From Candidatus Eiseniibacteriota bacterium (lineage in GTDB: Bacteria; Orphanbacterota; Orphanbacteria; Orphanbacterales; Orphanbacteraceae), in NCBI GenBank assembly GCA_024276995.1, contig JAJRWB010000022.1, forward strand, positions 1 through 62,797: a stretch of DNA of 62,797 nucleotides. The letters are read 5' to 3'. The notes under the pieces were generated by a model. It saw only the letters and a program-made list of their open reading frames with translations, ran no database searches and was not told the DNA's origin. This document shows positions 17,401-25,826 of this stretch, piece by piece (position 1 is the first letter of the stretch; each line of letters begins with the position of its first letter). Made by a program: the position numbers and the translations under genes.

Positions 17401-18429
17401 ATGAATATCGGGATACTGACCGGAGGCGGGGACTGCCCCGGGCTGAACGCGGTGATTCGGGGGGTGACGCTCAGGGGGATACGGAAGTACCGCGACTCTG
17501 TGGTGGGTATCCTCGACGGATGGCAGGGACTCGTGGAAAACAGGTCGAGACCCCTCGGGTTGCAGGACGTGGAGCGCATCCTCCCCGATGGAGGGACGAT
17601 GCTCGGCACGTCGCGGACGAATCCGATCGGCGACCCGGCGATGATGAGGCGGATCGGCGCGACGATCGACCGCCTCGGTCTCGACGTGGTCATCGCCGTG
17701 GGCGGTGACGATACCCTCCGTGTGTGCTGCGAACTCCACGCCGGTGGAAGACGGACGGTGGGCGTGCCGAAGACGATCGACAATGATGTGAGGGGCACCG
17801 ACTACACGTTCGGATTCCAGACGGCCGTGTCGATCGGCGCGGAAGCGGCCGACCGGTTGCGCACGACCGCCGATTCGCACCATCGTTTCATGGTGCTCGA
17901 GGTGATGGGTCGGGACGCCGGATGGATCGCCCTCGAGGCGGGCATGGCGAGCGCTGCGGACGCCATCCTGATACCCGAGTTTCCCTTCGATATGGACGAA
18001 CTCTGTTCCACGCTGATCGCCCTCCACAGACGGAAAGGCCACGCCGTGATCGTCGTGGCGGAGGGGGCGCGGGAGAAGAGCATGAAAGATGCGCCGACAC
18101 AGCACGCGAAGACCGATGCGTTCGGTCATGTCATGCTGGGCGGAATCGGCCACTGGTTGGCGGAAAGGGTATCGAGGGAAACCGGTATTCCGGCCAGGGC
18201 GACGCAACTCGGGTACATCCAGCGCGGGGGGATTCCCGTCTCGTACGACCGCGTGCTGGCGAGTCGACTCGGCATAGCGGCGGCCGACGCGGCGCACCGG
18301 AGTGACTTCGGAAGCATGGTGGCGCTGCGGGGAGAGAAGATCGGTCTGACGCCGCTCGAGGAAGCGGTGCGGGAACCGCGGCTGGTCGATCTCGAAACGT
18401 ACGAGGCGGTCCTCTCGCTCCTCGGCTGA
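17401..18429 (+). CDS. PPi-type 6-phosphofructokinase
   Basis: A 342-residue PFK family protein with GILTGGGDCPGLNAVIR at the start, PKTIDNDVRGTDYTFGF and a C-terminal QLGYIQRGGIPVSYDR. The two positions that separate ATP from PPi enzymes (Gly104 and Gly124 in E. coli PfkA) are Asp in VGGDDTL and Lys in PKTIDND, so pyrophosphate is the likely phosphoryl donor for fructose 6-phosphate and the reaction would be reversible. The ATG at 17401 is chosen because GGGAGG lies nine bases upstream; the ATG at 17392 abuts it. Confidence 0.87.
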   Translation: MNIGILTGGGDCPGLNAVIRGVTLRGIRKYRDSVVGILDGWQGLVENRSRPLGLQDVERILPDGGTMLGTSRTNPIGDPAMMRRIGATIDRLGLDVVIAVGGDDTLRVCCELHAGGRRTVGVPKTIDNDVRGTDYTFGFQTAVSIGAEAADRLRTTADSHHRFMVLEVMGRDAGWIALEAGMASAADAILIPEFPFDMDELCSTLIALHRRKGHAVIVVAEGAREKSMKDAPTQHAKTDAFGHVMLGGIGHWLAERVSRETGIPARATQLGYIQRGGIPVSYDRVLASRLGIAAADAAHRSDFGSMVALRGEKIGLTPLEEAVREPRLVDLETYEAVLSLLG

Positions 18430-18461
18430 CAGTATGGTGCGGGGGGGGAAAGGGAGTCGTC

Positions 18462-20387
18462 ATGCGCACCGCTGACCGCAAGCAACGTCCCCTCGGTGCA
18501 CTCGGCGCGGGGACGGTCGCTTTCGTCATCCTTCACACGATGGCGGCGATCTTCTTTCCCGGGTCGCTCTGGGGCTTCAGCCAGGCGCGTTATCTCCCCC
18601 CGGCGCTCCAACTCGTATTCGGCGCGCTCGCGCTGTTCCTTGTCGCGGTGGCGTGGGGGAAGATCCCGTCCGGGCGGTTCGCGCCGAGGCGGCCCGCCGC
18701 GGGTCGCGCGCTTCTGGCGGCGGGCGGATGCGCCGGCGTGGCGATCTTCGTCCTGCTGCGTTCACGCAATCTCTTCCTCGGCGACGGCTATCTCATCGAA
18801 AAGCTCGTCTCCGGAGGAGGAAGCGACGCGGCGGGCCGGGCGGGATTCGGAAGCGTCCTCCTGTACGGAGCCACGCTGCGGGCGATCCGTCTCTTCATGC
18901 CCTCCGCCGGCGGGGCGGCACCTTTCGTGCTATTGAATCCTCTCGTCGGGGTAATCGGTCTTTTTCTCGCCGCCGCGCTCGCCCGGGAACTGACCGCCGG
19001 CACGTGGGGCCGGATCATCCTCTTCTTCGCCTTCGCCTTTCCGGCGATCCTTCTCTTCTGGTTCGGATACGTCGAGGATTACGCCCTCATGCATATCGCC
19101 TCCGCCGGGGCGATGCTCCTGATGATCCGTTCCCTCCGCGGCAGGGGGGGGATCGCCGCGCCCCTCGCGCTTCTCGCGCTCGCCGTGGCGCTTCATCTTT
19201 CGGCGGTGGTCTTCTTCCCCGCGTACCTGATCGCTTTCGTGGGATCCCGCCGGAGTCCGCGTGCCCGGGCGACGCTCGGTGCAATCCTCGTTCTCGGAGC
19301 GATCGCGGGGTCGATCGGTGTGCTTCGCTACACACAGGCCGGGTACAAGGGGGCGGGCGCCCTCCTACCCCTTTTCCGTTCGGGGAGTCATGCCTTCACT
19401 CTTCTCAGCGCTCCCCATCTCCGCTTCTTGCTGAACGAGATCGTTCTCATCCTCGGCGGCGCGCTGCTCCTCCCGTTCCTGGCGGGGGGAGCGCGGAGGA
19501 AGGGGAAGAAGGATCCCGCCCAGTCGTTTCTCGTGATCCTCGCCCTTTCCGGACTTGTTTACATGATAACGATCGACCCCCTTCTCGGCAGCAGGGACTG
19601 GGACCTGATGAGTCTTCCGGTGGTGGCCTGGATCGCCCTGATGGGGAGGCTTTTCCTCGCCGGCCGTGCCGATCCTCCTCCCGCCGCGGTGCTTCTCGTG
19701 GCGGGGGCGTGTGTGCTCCACACGATGCCCTGGGTGGTGGTGAACAGCGACAAGGAGAGGGGACTCGCCATGACCCTCGACATGGTGAGTCGCGACGGCC
19801 ACTACACCGAACCGGGCGCCTGGGCGAACCGCGCCTTGGGTTACCTCCTCCTCGAGAAGGGGTACACGGACGAGGCGGCGGAAGTGGCCGCCCGTTCCGT
19901 CGCCGTGGCGGGCGACGCGCGCGACTACTACGGCGCCGGCGTCGTCGCCGTGCGGCGCGGCGATCTCGAGGCGGGTGAAGAGTGGTTTCGCCGCGCCATC
20001 GATGTCAGGCCGAACTACGATCTTCCGTACCACGAACTCGCCTCCCTCTACATGGACAACGGCCGCCTCGAAGAAGCGGAGACCCTCCTGCGGGGCCATC
20101 TCGAAACCGCCTCCACCGACGCGCGCGCGTGGTATCTCCTCGGTCTCGTCTTGGGACGCACCGGCCGGGTGGATGAATCGATCGAAGCGGTGGAAACAAG
20201 CGTGAAGCTCGACTCTTCGAACGCCGAGGCGTGGGGAACCCTCGGGGTGGGGCGTGCGTCGGTGGGCCGCGCCGGTCCGGCAAGACGCGCCCTCGAGAAG
20301 TCGCTCGAACTCGACCCGACGAATGAGCGGGTGCGAGCGTTCCTCGAGTCGATGGAGAAGGAGACAAGTCCCGCGGGAGGTCGATGA
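18462..20387 (+). CDS. Polytopic membrane protein with C-terminal TPR repeats
   Basis: A 641-residue protein: about 430 residues with 10-12 hydrophobic helices, then five or so tetratricopeptide repeats (GYLLLEKGYTDEAAEVAARS, ELASLYMDNGRLEEAETLL, LGLVLGRTGRVDESIEAVE). This architecture is common among O-mannosyltransferase/GT39-like and related membrane proteins. An acidic FWFGYVEDYAL motif between helices resembles the catalytic loop region of GT-C enzymes, but no definite assignment is possible. It starts 32 bases after the phosphofructokinase with a GGGGGGAAAGG ribosome site. Confidence 0.65.
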   Translation: MRTADRKQRPLGALGAGTVAFVILHTMAAIFFPGSLWGFSQARYLPPALQLVFGALALFLVAVAWGKIPSGRFAPRRPAAGRALLAAGGCAGVAIFVLLRSRNLFLGDGYLIEKLVSGGGSDAAGRAGFGSVLLYGATLRAIRLFMPSAGGAAPFVLLNPLVGVIGLFLAAALARELTAGTWGRIILFFAFAFPAILLFWFGYVEDYALMHIASAGAMLLMIRSLRGRGGIAAPLALLALAVALHLSAVVFFPAYLIAFVGSRRSPRARATLGAILVLGAIAGSIGVLRYTQAGYKGAGALLPLFRSGSHAFTLLSAPHLRFLLNEIVLILGGALLLPFLAGGARRKGKKDPAQSFLVILALSGLVYMITIDPLLGSRDWDLMSLPVVAWIALMGRLFLAGRADPPPAAVLLVAGACVLHTMPWVVVNSDKERGLAMTLDMVSRDGHYTEPGAWANRALGYLLLEKGYTDEAAEVAARSVAVAGDARDYYGAGVVAVRRGDLEAGEEWFRRAIDVRPNYDLPYHELASLYMDNGRLEEAETLLRGHLETASTDARAWYLLGLVLGRTGRVDESIEAVETSVKLDSSNAEAWGTLGVGRASVGRAGPARRALEKSLELDPTNERVRAFLESMEKETSPAGGR

Positions 20388-20442
20388 ATCATTCCGGCCC
20401 GTGCGGAGAGGGGCGGATCCGGTGCGGTCGGGCGGCGAAAAG

Positions 20443-20515
20443 CGTCCCCAAGGGGAGTCGAACCCCTGTTCCCGCCGTGAAAGGGCGATGTCCTAGGCCA
20501 CTAGACGATGGGGAC
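20443..20515 (-). tRNA. tRNA-Glu (anticodon UUC)
   Basis: Read on the minus strand it begins GTCCCCATCGTCTAG, has the anticodon loop CTTTCAC, the T-loop GGTTCGACTC and an acceptor stem GTCCCCA/TGGGGAC with discriminator G. CCA is not encoded. All four stems pair. Confidence 0.95.
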
Positions 20516-20630
20516 GTAACCGAATGATCCGAGAAGGATAGGGAAGAGACGCCCGGTTGTCAAGGAGCGGTGCGCGGATCGGGCGTCGACCGGGCCGGGC
20601 GGCTCTCCCCGGTGTCTGCGCGAAGTCGGC

Positions 20631-20660
20631 TTGACACCCCTTTCTCCATTCGGTTATACT
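20631..20660 (+). promoter_or_regulatory. Sigma-70-type promoter with long leader before the enhancer-binding protein
   Basis: TTGACA (20631-20636), an 18-base spacer and TATACT (20655-20660). The start codon is about 100 bases downstream, leaving an untranslated leader in which I see no clear structure. Confidence 0.65.
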
Positions 20661-20763
20661 ATATAAGAATCAATTCGGCATCGTGGAGCGACCACGATCA
20701 CTCCCCCCGATCGGACGAAACTCGTAGCAGGGCGGCGATCCTCTCGGCGCCCGAAGTATTGTG

Positions 20764-22179
20764 ATGACGAAACTTCATGTCATCCTCTGCGGCTCCGCCG
20801 GCGGTAGAGCTCGTGCCGTTCTCGAGCGGTCGGGCATCGTGGGGCTTCGTCTTTCGGCGGCCCGCGACTCGTACGATCTGCCCGGCATCGATCCGACCGA
20901 TCCTCCCGACATGCTGATCGCCAACGGCTACTACTCGGAGGACCCGATTTTCAAGAACTGGCGCCGTCGCCGGTCGACGACGCTCCAGGTCATTTGGATC
21001 GTCAAGAAGCGCGACGCGAGGCCGAGAAGCGAGGGGGACGGAGAGGGGATCGTTTTGCCTGAGAGCGATCTGGCGGCGCTTCCCTACATGGTGGAGTTCG
21101 CCCTCAGGGAGAAGGGACGGCCGGCCACCGACGCGTCCGAACGCTCCGCGAAGCCGGATGAGGGACCTGTTCGGCGGATCGTCGGGAGATCCCGGGCGAT
21201 CCAGAAGGTCATCGCCAGCGCCCGGAAGGTGTTGAACGTCAACTCTTCCGTTCTTGTCCTCGGCGAGAGCGGAACGGGCAAGGAACTTGTTGCATCAATG
21301 GTGCACAGGGAAAGCGCCAGGCTGAACAAGCCGTTCGTCAAGGTGAACTGCGCGGCCATTCCGGAAACCCTTCTCGAGAGCGAGCTGTTCGGCATCGAGA
21401 GGCGGATTGCCACCGGCGTCGACCGGCGGATCGGCAAGTTCGAACAGGCGCACGGCGGGACGATTTTCCTCGACGAGATCGGCGACATGACGCTCTTTAC
21501 CCAGGCGAAGATCCTCAGGATCCTGCAGGAGAAGGAATTCGAGCGCGTGGGGGGTACCGAGTCGATCCGGGTGGACGCGAGGATCATCGCCGCCACGAAC
21601 AAGGACCTTTCGGTGGAGATCGCCGCCGGGAGGTTCCGGTCCGACCTGTTCTACCGGTTGAACGTGATCAACATCCGTATTCCACCCCTTCGGGAGAGGA
21701 GGGAGGACATTCCCGACCTGGTACGTCACTTCGTCGACACGTACAGCCGGGAGAATTCCCTTCCGCGGAAGAAGGTGCCCGACGACATCATGAACGTCTT
21801 GATGCAGTACGAATGGCCGGGTAATGTGCGTGAACTGGAAAACGCCGTCGAACGGGCCGTGGTGATCGGCGACGAGGATCAGATCCGCAGGCACGACCTC
21901 CCGGCGACGATCCTCAACGCGCTCAACTTGGCGCCCGAATCGCCCGAGAATCCCGATTCTTTCAACACGAGGGTCGCCGACTTCGAGAGGAGCCTTCTCA
22001 TCGACGCCCTCGAAAGGTGTAACTGGGTTCAGGCGAGGGCGGCGCGGAAACTCGGCATGAGCGAGCGGAGCATGTGGCACCTCTTCAAGAAGTACAACCT
22101 CGAGGAGCTGAAAGCGGAGGGCCGGGGGAGGAGGAGGGGACGCCGACAGAATCCGATGCAGGAGCGGGGGACGCTATGA
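20764..22179 (+). CDS. AAA+ sigma-54-type enhancer-binding regulator with altered GAFTGA loop
   Basis: A 471-residue protein: an N-terminal pseudo-receiver-like domain (about 1-120) without the usual phosphorylation aspartate site, a complete AAA+ domain (GESGTGKELVASMVH Walker A, GGTIFLDEIGDM Walker B, FYRLNVINIRIPPLRER sensor region, YEWPGNVRELENAVERAV) and a Fis-type helix-turn-helix (ARAARKLGMSERSMWHLFKK). The loop that normally reads GAFTGA and contacts sigma-54 is RIATGV (bases 21403-21420). The conserved Phe is absent, so sigma-54 contact may differ or be lost. A GTG at 20761 is an alternative start; no strong ribosome site decides it. Confidence 0.85.
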   Translation: MTKLHVILCGSAGGRARAVLERSGIVGLRLSAARDSYDLPGIDPTDPPDMLIANGYYSEDPIFKNWRRRRSTTLQVIWIVKKRDARPRSEGDGEGIVLPESDLAALPYMVEFALREKGRPATDASERSAKPDEGPVRRIVGRSRAIQKVIASARKVLNVNSSVLVLGESGTGKELVASMVHRESARLNKPFVKVNCAAIPETLLESELFGIERRIATGVDRRIGKFEQAHGGTIFLDEIGDMTLFTQAKILRILQEKEFERVGGTESIRVDARIIAATNKDLSVEIAAGRFRSDLFYRLNVINIRIPPLRERREDIPDLVRHFVDTYSRENSLPRKKVPDDIMNVLMQYEWPGNVRELENAVERAVVIGDEDQIRRHDLPATILNALNLAPESPENPDSFNTRVADFERSLLIDALERCNWVQARAARKLGMSERSMWHLFKKYNLEELKAEGRGRRRGRRQNPMQERGTL

Positions 22180-22608
22180 AACCGGATCGGCGGCCGCCGC
22201 AGGAAGCGATTGCCCAAGACCTCACAACCAGGGGGTAATGCCGACTCAGTGGGCCGGGTAACCTGGGTAACGACAAACGCAGCGACCGCCTTTCCAGTGT
22301 TCCATCGGAAGAACCGATTTCTGTATCCCGCCTCGGCACGATTCGCCTGCAGTCGGGTAGCGGGAGCGATTCCTTTGTCGGGAGATCGAGCGGGGGGAGC
22401 CTCGTGAACTTCGTCTGTCAATAACTATAACAACAAAACACCCCGCCGTCGACGCGGGCCGGTCGAATGCCGAACCGGAGCGGGGGCGCGCCTTCCTCAA
22501 GTAGACCCGCAGATGATCGGACTAACCTACTTTCCCCGAATGGACTGGAACCTGAGAAACTTTCGCTTTTCGGTCGGCCGTTTCTCCGTTATCGTGGTAC
22601 GGAGAAAA
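22180..22608 (+). other. Non-coding interval with possible structured RNA
   Basis: No reading frame with credible start, ribosome site and codon pattern is present on either strand. The stretch 22200-22400 contains several short complementary GC blocks (for example GGGTAACC near 22257), a weak -10 (TATAAC, 22426-22431) and a small GC hairpin near 22441-22460. It may hold the leader of the fusion gene at 22609, but I cannot name a motif. Confidence 0.3.
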
Positions 22609-23817
22609 ATGGAAACCCACGACGAAAGAGAGATCTTCCGAGTCCTTTACGACGAGCACTCCCGTCCTGTCGGGGTGCTTCTCTTCTCCATGCTCGCCGA
22701 TCCGCTCGACGCAGAGGATCTCTGCTACGAGGTGTTCCTTCACCTGTGGGAGAAGTGCGGCGATCCCGCCACGCGCCGGGAGGTCCTTCGGGTCGTGCTG
22801 CGGCTATTGCGCAGGCAGAGGAGGCGGGCCGCCGGGGCGAGGTACGCCCCCCTCGCCACACCGGAACCGGCGGCGACGGGCACGCCCGCCGCACGACTCC
22901 GCCGCGCGTGGGATCGCCTCCCCCGCCCGGAACGGCTCGCGATTCTCCTCGATGGATTCGCCGGCGTTCCGGCGCCCGTTGCGGCGGTTCTCCTTCGCAC
23001 GGGGGACGCCGCCCTCAGGAAGAGGGTGGTGCGTGGTGTCCTTCGTCTCGGGGCGAAGGAAAGGGACTGCGCACCCGCCCACTTCCCCTCGCTCTGCCGG
23101 GCGGGGGAGAAGAAGCTCCTCCACCATGAGTGGGAATCCCATGCCGCCGGCTGTCCCGTTTGCTCCAGTGCGGCGAGCGTCGCCGGGCGGGGGATTCGCG
23201 CCGCCAAACGGATCACGAAGAGCGCTTTTCCCGCGAGAGTGAGACGGCGGCTTCTCCGCCGACTGCTCCGTGACCTCCCCTCCCTGACCGGAACGCTCTA
23301 CCACGACTCGGTGGAAACGCCGATCGGCACGGTGCGTATCGCCATGCTCGGCGGGGCGGTGGTGGGTATCGGCATCTCGGGCGGGACGGAGGAGCAGTGG
23401 CTCTCACGGCTCATTCCGCGCCTGGCGCTCCGCGCCGCCCGGGATCCGAAGAGACTCCGCCCCGCGGTGCGCCAAGTGAAGGAATACTTCGCCGGACGGC
23501 GACGGATCTTTTCGTTCCCCTACCGGCTTCTCGGCGTGAGCCCTTTCCAGGCGGAAGTTCTCGCCGCCTGCTCGGAGGTGCCGTACGGATCGGTATCGAG
23601 CTACGGCGACCTTGCGGAAAAAGTGGGCCGCCCCCGCGCCACGCGCGCCGTCGGCGGCGCCCTCGGCGCCAACCCGCTCCCACTGGTGATCCCGTGCCAC
23701 CGAATCCTCTCAAGCCGCGGAGGGCTCCAGGGGTTTTCCGGGGGGCTCGAGATGAAGGAGAAACTCCTCGCCCTCGAGGGGAGGGGAGGACTCTTCGCCC
23801 CCTTCCCGGCGACTTGA
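22609..23817 (+). CDS. Fusion: ECF sigma-like region, zinc anti-sigma-like motif and O6-alkylguanine-DNA methyltransferase
   Basis: A 402-residue three-part protein. Residues 1-75 resemble sigma region 2 (EIFRVLYDEHSRP, DAEDLCYEVFLHLWE) and 95-148 resemble region 4 (RAWDRLPRPERLAILL, helix-turn-helix-like VPAPVAAVLLRTGDAAL). At 178-185 comes HAAGCPVC, the HxxxCxxC of zinc anti-sigma domains, in a helix with an upstream Cys163. Residues 228-395 are a full Ogt/MGMT: FQAEVLAACSEVPYG, RAVGGALGANPLPLV, the acceptor Cys363 in PCHR and the FSGGLEMKEKLLALEG end. It repairs O6-alkylguanine by suicide transfer; the N-terminal part may let the protein act on transcription after alkylation, by analogy with Ada. 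The start at 22609 has GGAG upstream. Confidence 0.78.
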   Translation: METHDEREIFRVLYDEHSRPVGVLLFSMLADPLDAEDLCYEVFLHLWEKCGDPATRREVLRVVLRLLRRQRRRAAGARYAPLATPEPAATGTPAARLRRAWDRLPRPERLAILLDGFAGVPAPVAAVLLRTGDAALRKRVVRGVLRLGAKERDCAPAHFPSLCRAGEKKLLHHEWESHAAGCPVCSSAASVAGRGIRAAKRITKSAFPARVRRRLLRRLLRDLPSLTGTLYHDSVETPIGTVRIAMLGGAVVGIGISGGTEEQWLSRLIPRLALRAARDPKRLRPAVRQVKEYFAGRRRIFSFPYRLLGVSPFQAEVLAACSEVPYGSVSSYGDLAEKVGRPRATRAVGGALGANPLPLVIPCHRILSSRGGLQGFSGGLEMKEKLLALEGRGGLFAPFPAT

Positions 23818-23834
23818 GGGGAAGCGGAGTGGTC

Positions 23835-25061
23835 ATGGGAGAACTCAACCTCACGTGGATCGTGTTCCGGCACGAACTTCGCTCGGCGCTGCGCGACCGG
23901 AACACGGTGATCTACTCCATCGTCATCCCTTTCGTCCTTTACCCGGCACTCATCTGGGGCGTGACGCAGTGGATGGAATACCGCGAAGGGACCCTCGAGA
24001 AGCAGGTCTCCCGCGTGGCGCTCGAGGGTGGGGATCGGCTTCCCGAATTCACGGAACTCCTTCGCGCCGACCCGGGGATCGACCTGGCAGAGCGCCCGTG
24101 CCCCCCGGGGGGGCTCGAAGAGGAGACGGTCGACGCGTGCCTCGTCCTTTCCGATCCGGTCGGATCGGGACCGCCGCTCCTCGAGGGGCGTTTCGATCTT
24201 TCCCGCGACCGCTCCGAACACGCGAGAGAGCGGATCGCCTCCCACGTGGAGGAGTACCGCCGGTCGGTCGCGGCGGACCGCCTCGAGGGGTACGGCGAAA
24301 CGGACGATTCGTTCGACATCATCCGGGTGGAAGAGAAGAACATCGCCACTGCGGAAGAGATGGGGCGCTTCTTCCTTTCGCTCATTCTTCCCCTTCTCCT
24401 GGTGATCATGCTTTCCATCGGCGCCATGCACCCCGCGGTCGACGTCCTCGCCGGTGAGAAGGAGAGGAAGACGATCGAGAGCATCCTCGCCTCGGGGGCC
24501 CCCCGGCTCAGCATCCTCGCGGGAAAGTTTCTCGTCGTGACGGCGGCGTCGCTGGCCGCTCTCTTCCTCAATCTCGCCGGCATGATCCTCGCCCTCGCCC
24601 ACCTCGTGAAGATGATGGGCGAGCGGATGGAAATGAACATCGCCGTTCCGTGGAACGCGATTCCGGTGATCTTCATCGCCGGTCTTCTCCTCGCCATGTT
24701 CCTCTCGGCGACGATGATCTTCCTCTCCTCCTTCGCTCGTTCGTTCAAGGAGGGACAAAGCTACGTCACTCCGTTCTACCTGTTCACCCTTCTTCCGGCG
24801 CTGGCCGCGTCCGTGCCGGGCATGAAACTCGACGCCGGGACGGCCCTCATACCGATCGTCAACGTGGTGCTCCTTTTACGGGAGGCGATGAACGGCGTCT
24901 TTCATCCTCCCTTGATCGGTCTCGTCGTTTTTTCCCTCGCCCTTTGCGCCGCGGCGGCTCTTTTCGTGGCGGGAGCCGTGTACGGCGACGAAGGGGTGCT
25001 TCTCGGCGCCGGCCGTTCTCTTCGCTCTTTGCCCGAAATCATGAGGCAAAGGAAAGGATAA
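23835..25061 (+). CDS. ABC-2/NatB-type exporter permease
   Basis: A 408-residue membrane protein: one N-terminal helix, a long extracytoplasmic domain (about 45-165) and five to six C-terminal helices, with the family motif AGEKERKTIESILASGAPR after the second helix. This matches NatB-like permeases that export Na+ or amphipathic toxins. The ATG at 23835 follows GCGGAG. It begins 17 bases after the methyltransferase fusion and precedes its ATPase by six bases. Confidence 0.84.
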   Translation: MGELNLTWIVFRHELRSALRDRNTVIYSIVIPFVLYPALIWGVTQWMEYREGTLEKQVSRVALEGGDRLPEFTELLRADPGIDLAERPCPPGGLEEETVDACLVLSDPVGSGPPLLEGRFDLSRDRSEHARERIASHVEEYRRSVAADRLEGYGETDDSFDIIRVEEKNIATAEEMGRFFLSLILPLLLVIMLSIGAMHPAVDVLAGEKERKTIESILASGAPRLSILAGKFLVVTAASLAALFLNLAGMILALAHLVKMMGERMEMNIAVPWNAIPVIFIAGLLLAMFLSATMIFLSSFARSFKEGQSYVTPFYLFTLLPALAASVPGMKLDAGTALIPIVNVVLLLREAMNGVFHPPLIGLVVFSLALCAAAALFVAGAVYGDEGVLLGAGRSLRSLPEIMRQRKG

Positions 25062-25067
25062 GGAACC

Positions 25068-25826
25068 GTGTCGAAAATGATCGCGGCCCACGGGCTGACC
25101 AAGGTGTACCACGACGGGAAGAGGGGGGACGTGACCGGGGCCGATTCGATCACCTTCGAGTGTGTCGAAGGGGAGATCTTCGGCCTTCTCGGTCCGAACG
25201 GCGCAGGCAAGACGACCACGCTCCGCCTGATGGCCACCATTCTGAATCCGTCGTCCGGCACGGTGACGCTCAACGGTTACGATGTGAGGTCGCAGCCGGA
25301 AAGGGTGCGCGCCTCGATCGGCTATCTGTCGGGAGAAACGGGGCTGTACGGCAGGCTGACCCCTCGCGAGATCCTGCGATATTTTGCGAGACTCAACCGC
25401 TACCCGGACGGAAAGAGAGAGGGGCGGATCGAGGAGTTGGTGACCCTTTTCGAGATGGGGGAGTTCGCCGATGTCCGGTGCGAAAAACTTTCCACCGGAA
25501 TGAAACAGAAAGTATCGATCGCCCGCGCGGTGGTTCACGATCCGCCGATTCTGATCTTCGACGAGCCGACATCCGGTCTCGATATCCTCGTGGCGGACAC
25601 CCTTCTCACCTTCATCGAGGAATGCCGCGACGCGGGAAAGTGCATCGTCTTTTCCACCCACATCATGAGTGAAGCGGAGAGGTTGTGCGACCGGATTTCC
25701 GTGATCGATCACGGCAGGATCCTCGCCACCGGGACGCTCGATGAACTGCGCCGCCGCACCGGCGAGCGGTATATCGAAAAGGTTTTCCGCGCCCTCGTCG
25801 GAAGAGAACGCCATGCGGAAGGTTGA
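25068..25826 (+). CDS. ABC exporter ATPase (NatA-type)
   Basis: A 252-residue ABC ATPase with Walker A GPNGAGKTTTLRL, signature LSTGMKQKVSIARA, Walker B ILIFDEPTSGLD and the H-loop FSTHIMSEAERL. It uses a GTG start with AAGGAACC upstream. It energises the flanking permeases; its 3' end overlaps the next gene by 14 bases, which couples translation. Confidence 0.92.
   Translation: MSKMIAAHGLTKVYHDGKRGDVTGADSITFECVEGEIFGLLGPNGAGKTTTLRLMATILNPSSGTVTLNGYDVRSQPERVRASIGYLSGETGLYGRLTPREILRYFARLNRYPDGKREGRIEELVTLFEMGEFADVRCEKLSTGMKQKVSIARAVVHDPPILIFDEPTSGLDILVADTLLTFIEECRDAGKCIVFSTHIMSEAERLCDRISVIDHGRILATGTLDELRRRTGERYIEKVFRALVGRERHAEG

Noticed and set aside
22180-22420. Possible cyclic-di-GMP riboswitch (GGTAGCGGG-like string)
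   Set aside because: The conserved GCAAAGC and GAAA-tetraloop parts of the GEMM motif are absent and stems do not form in the right order.
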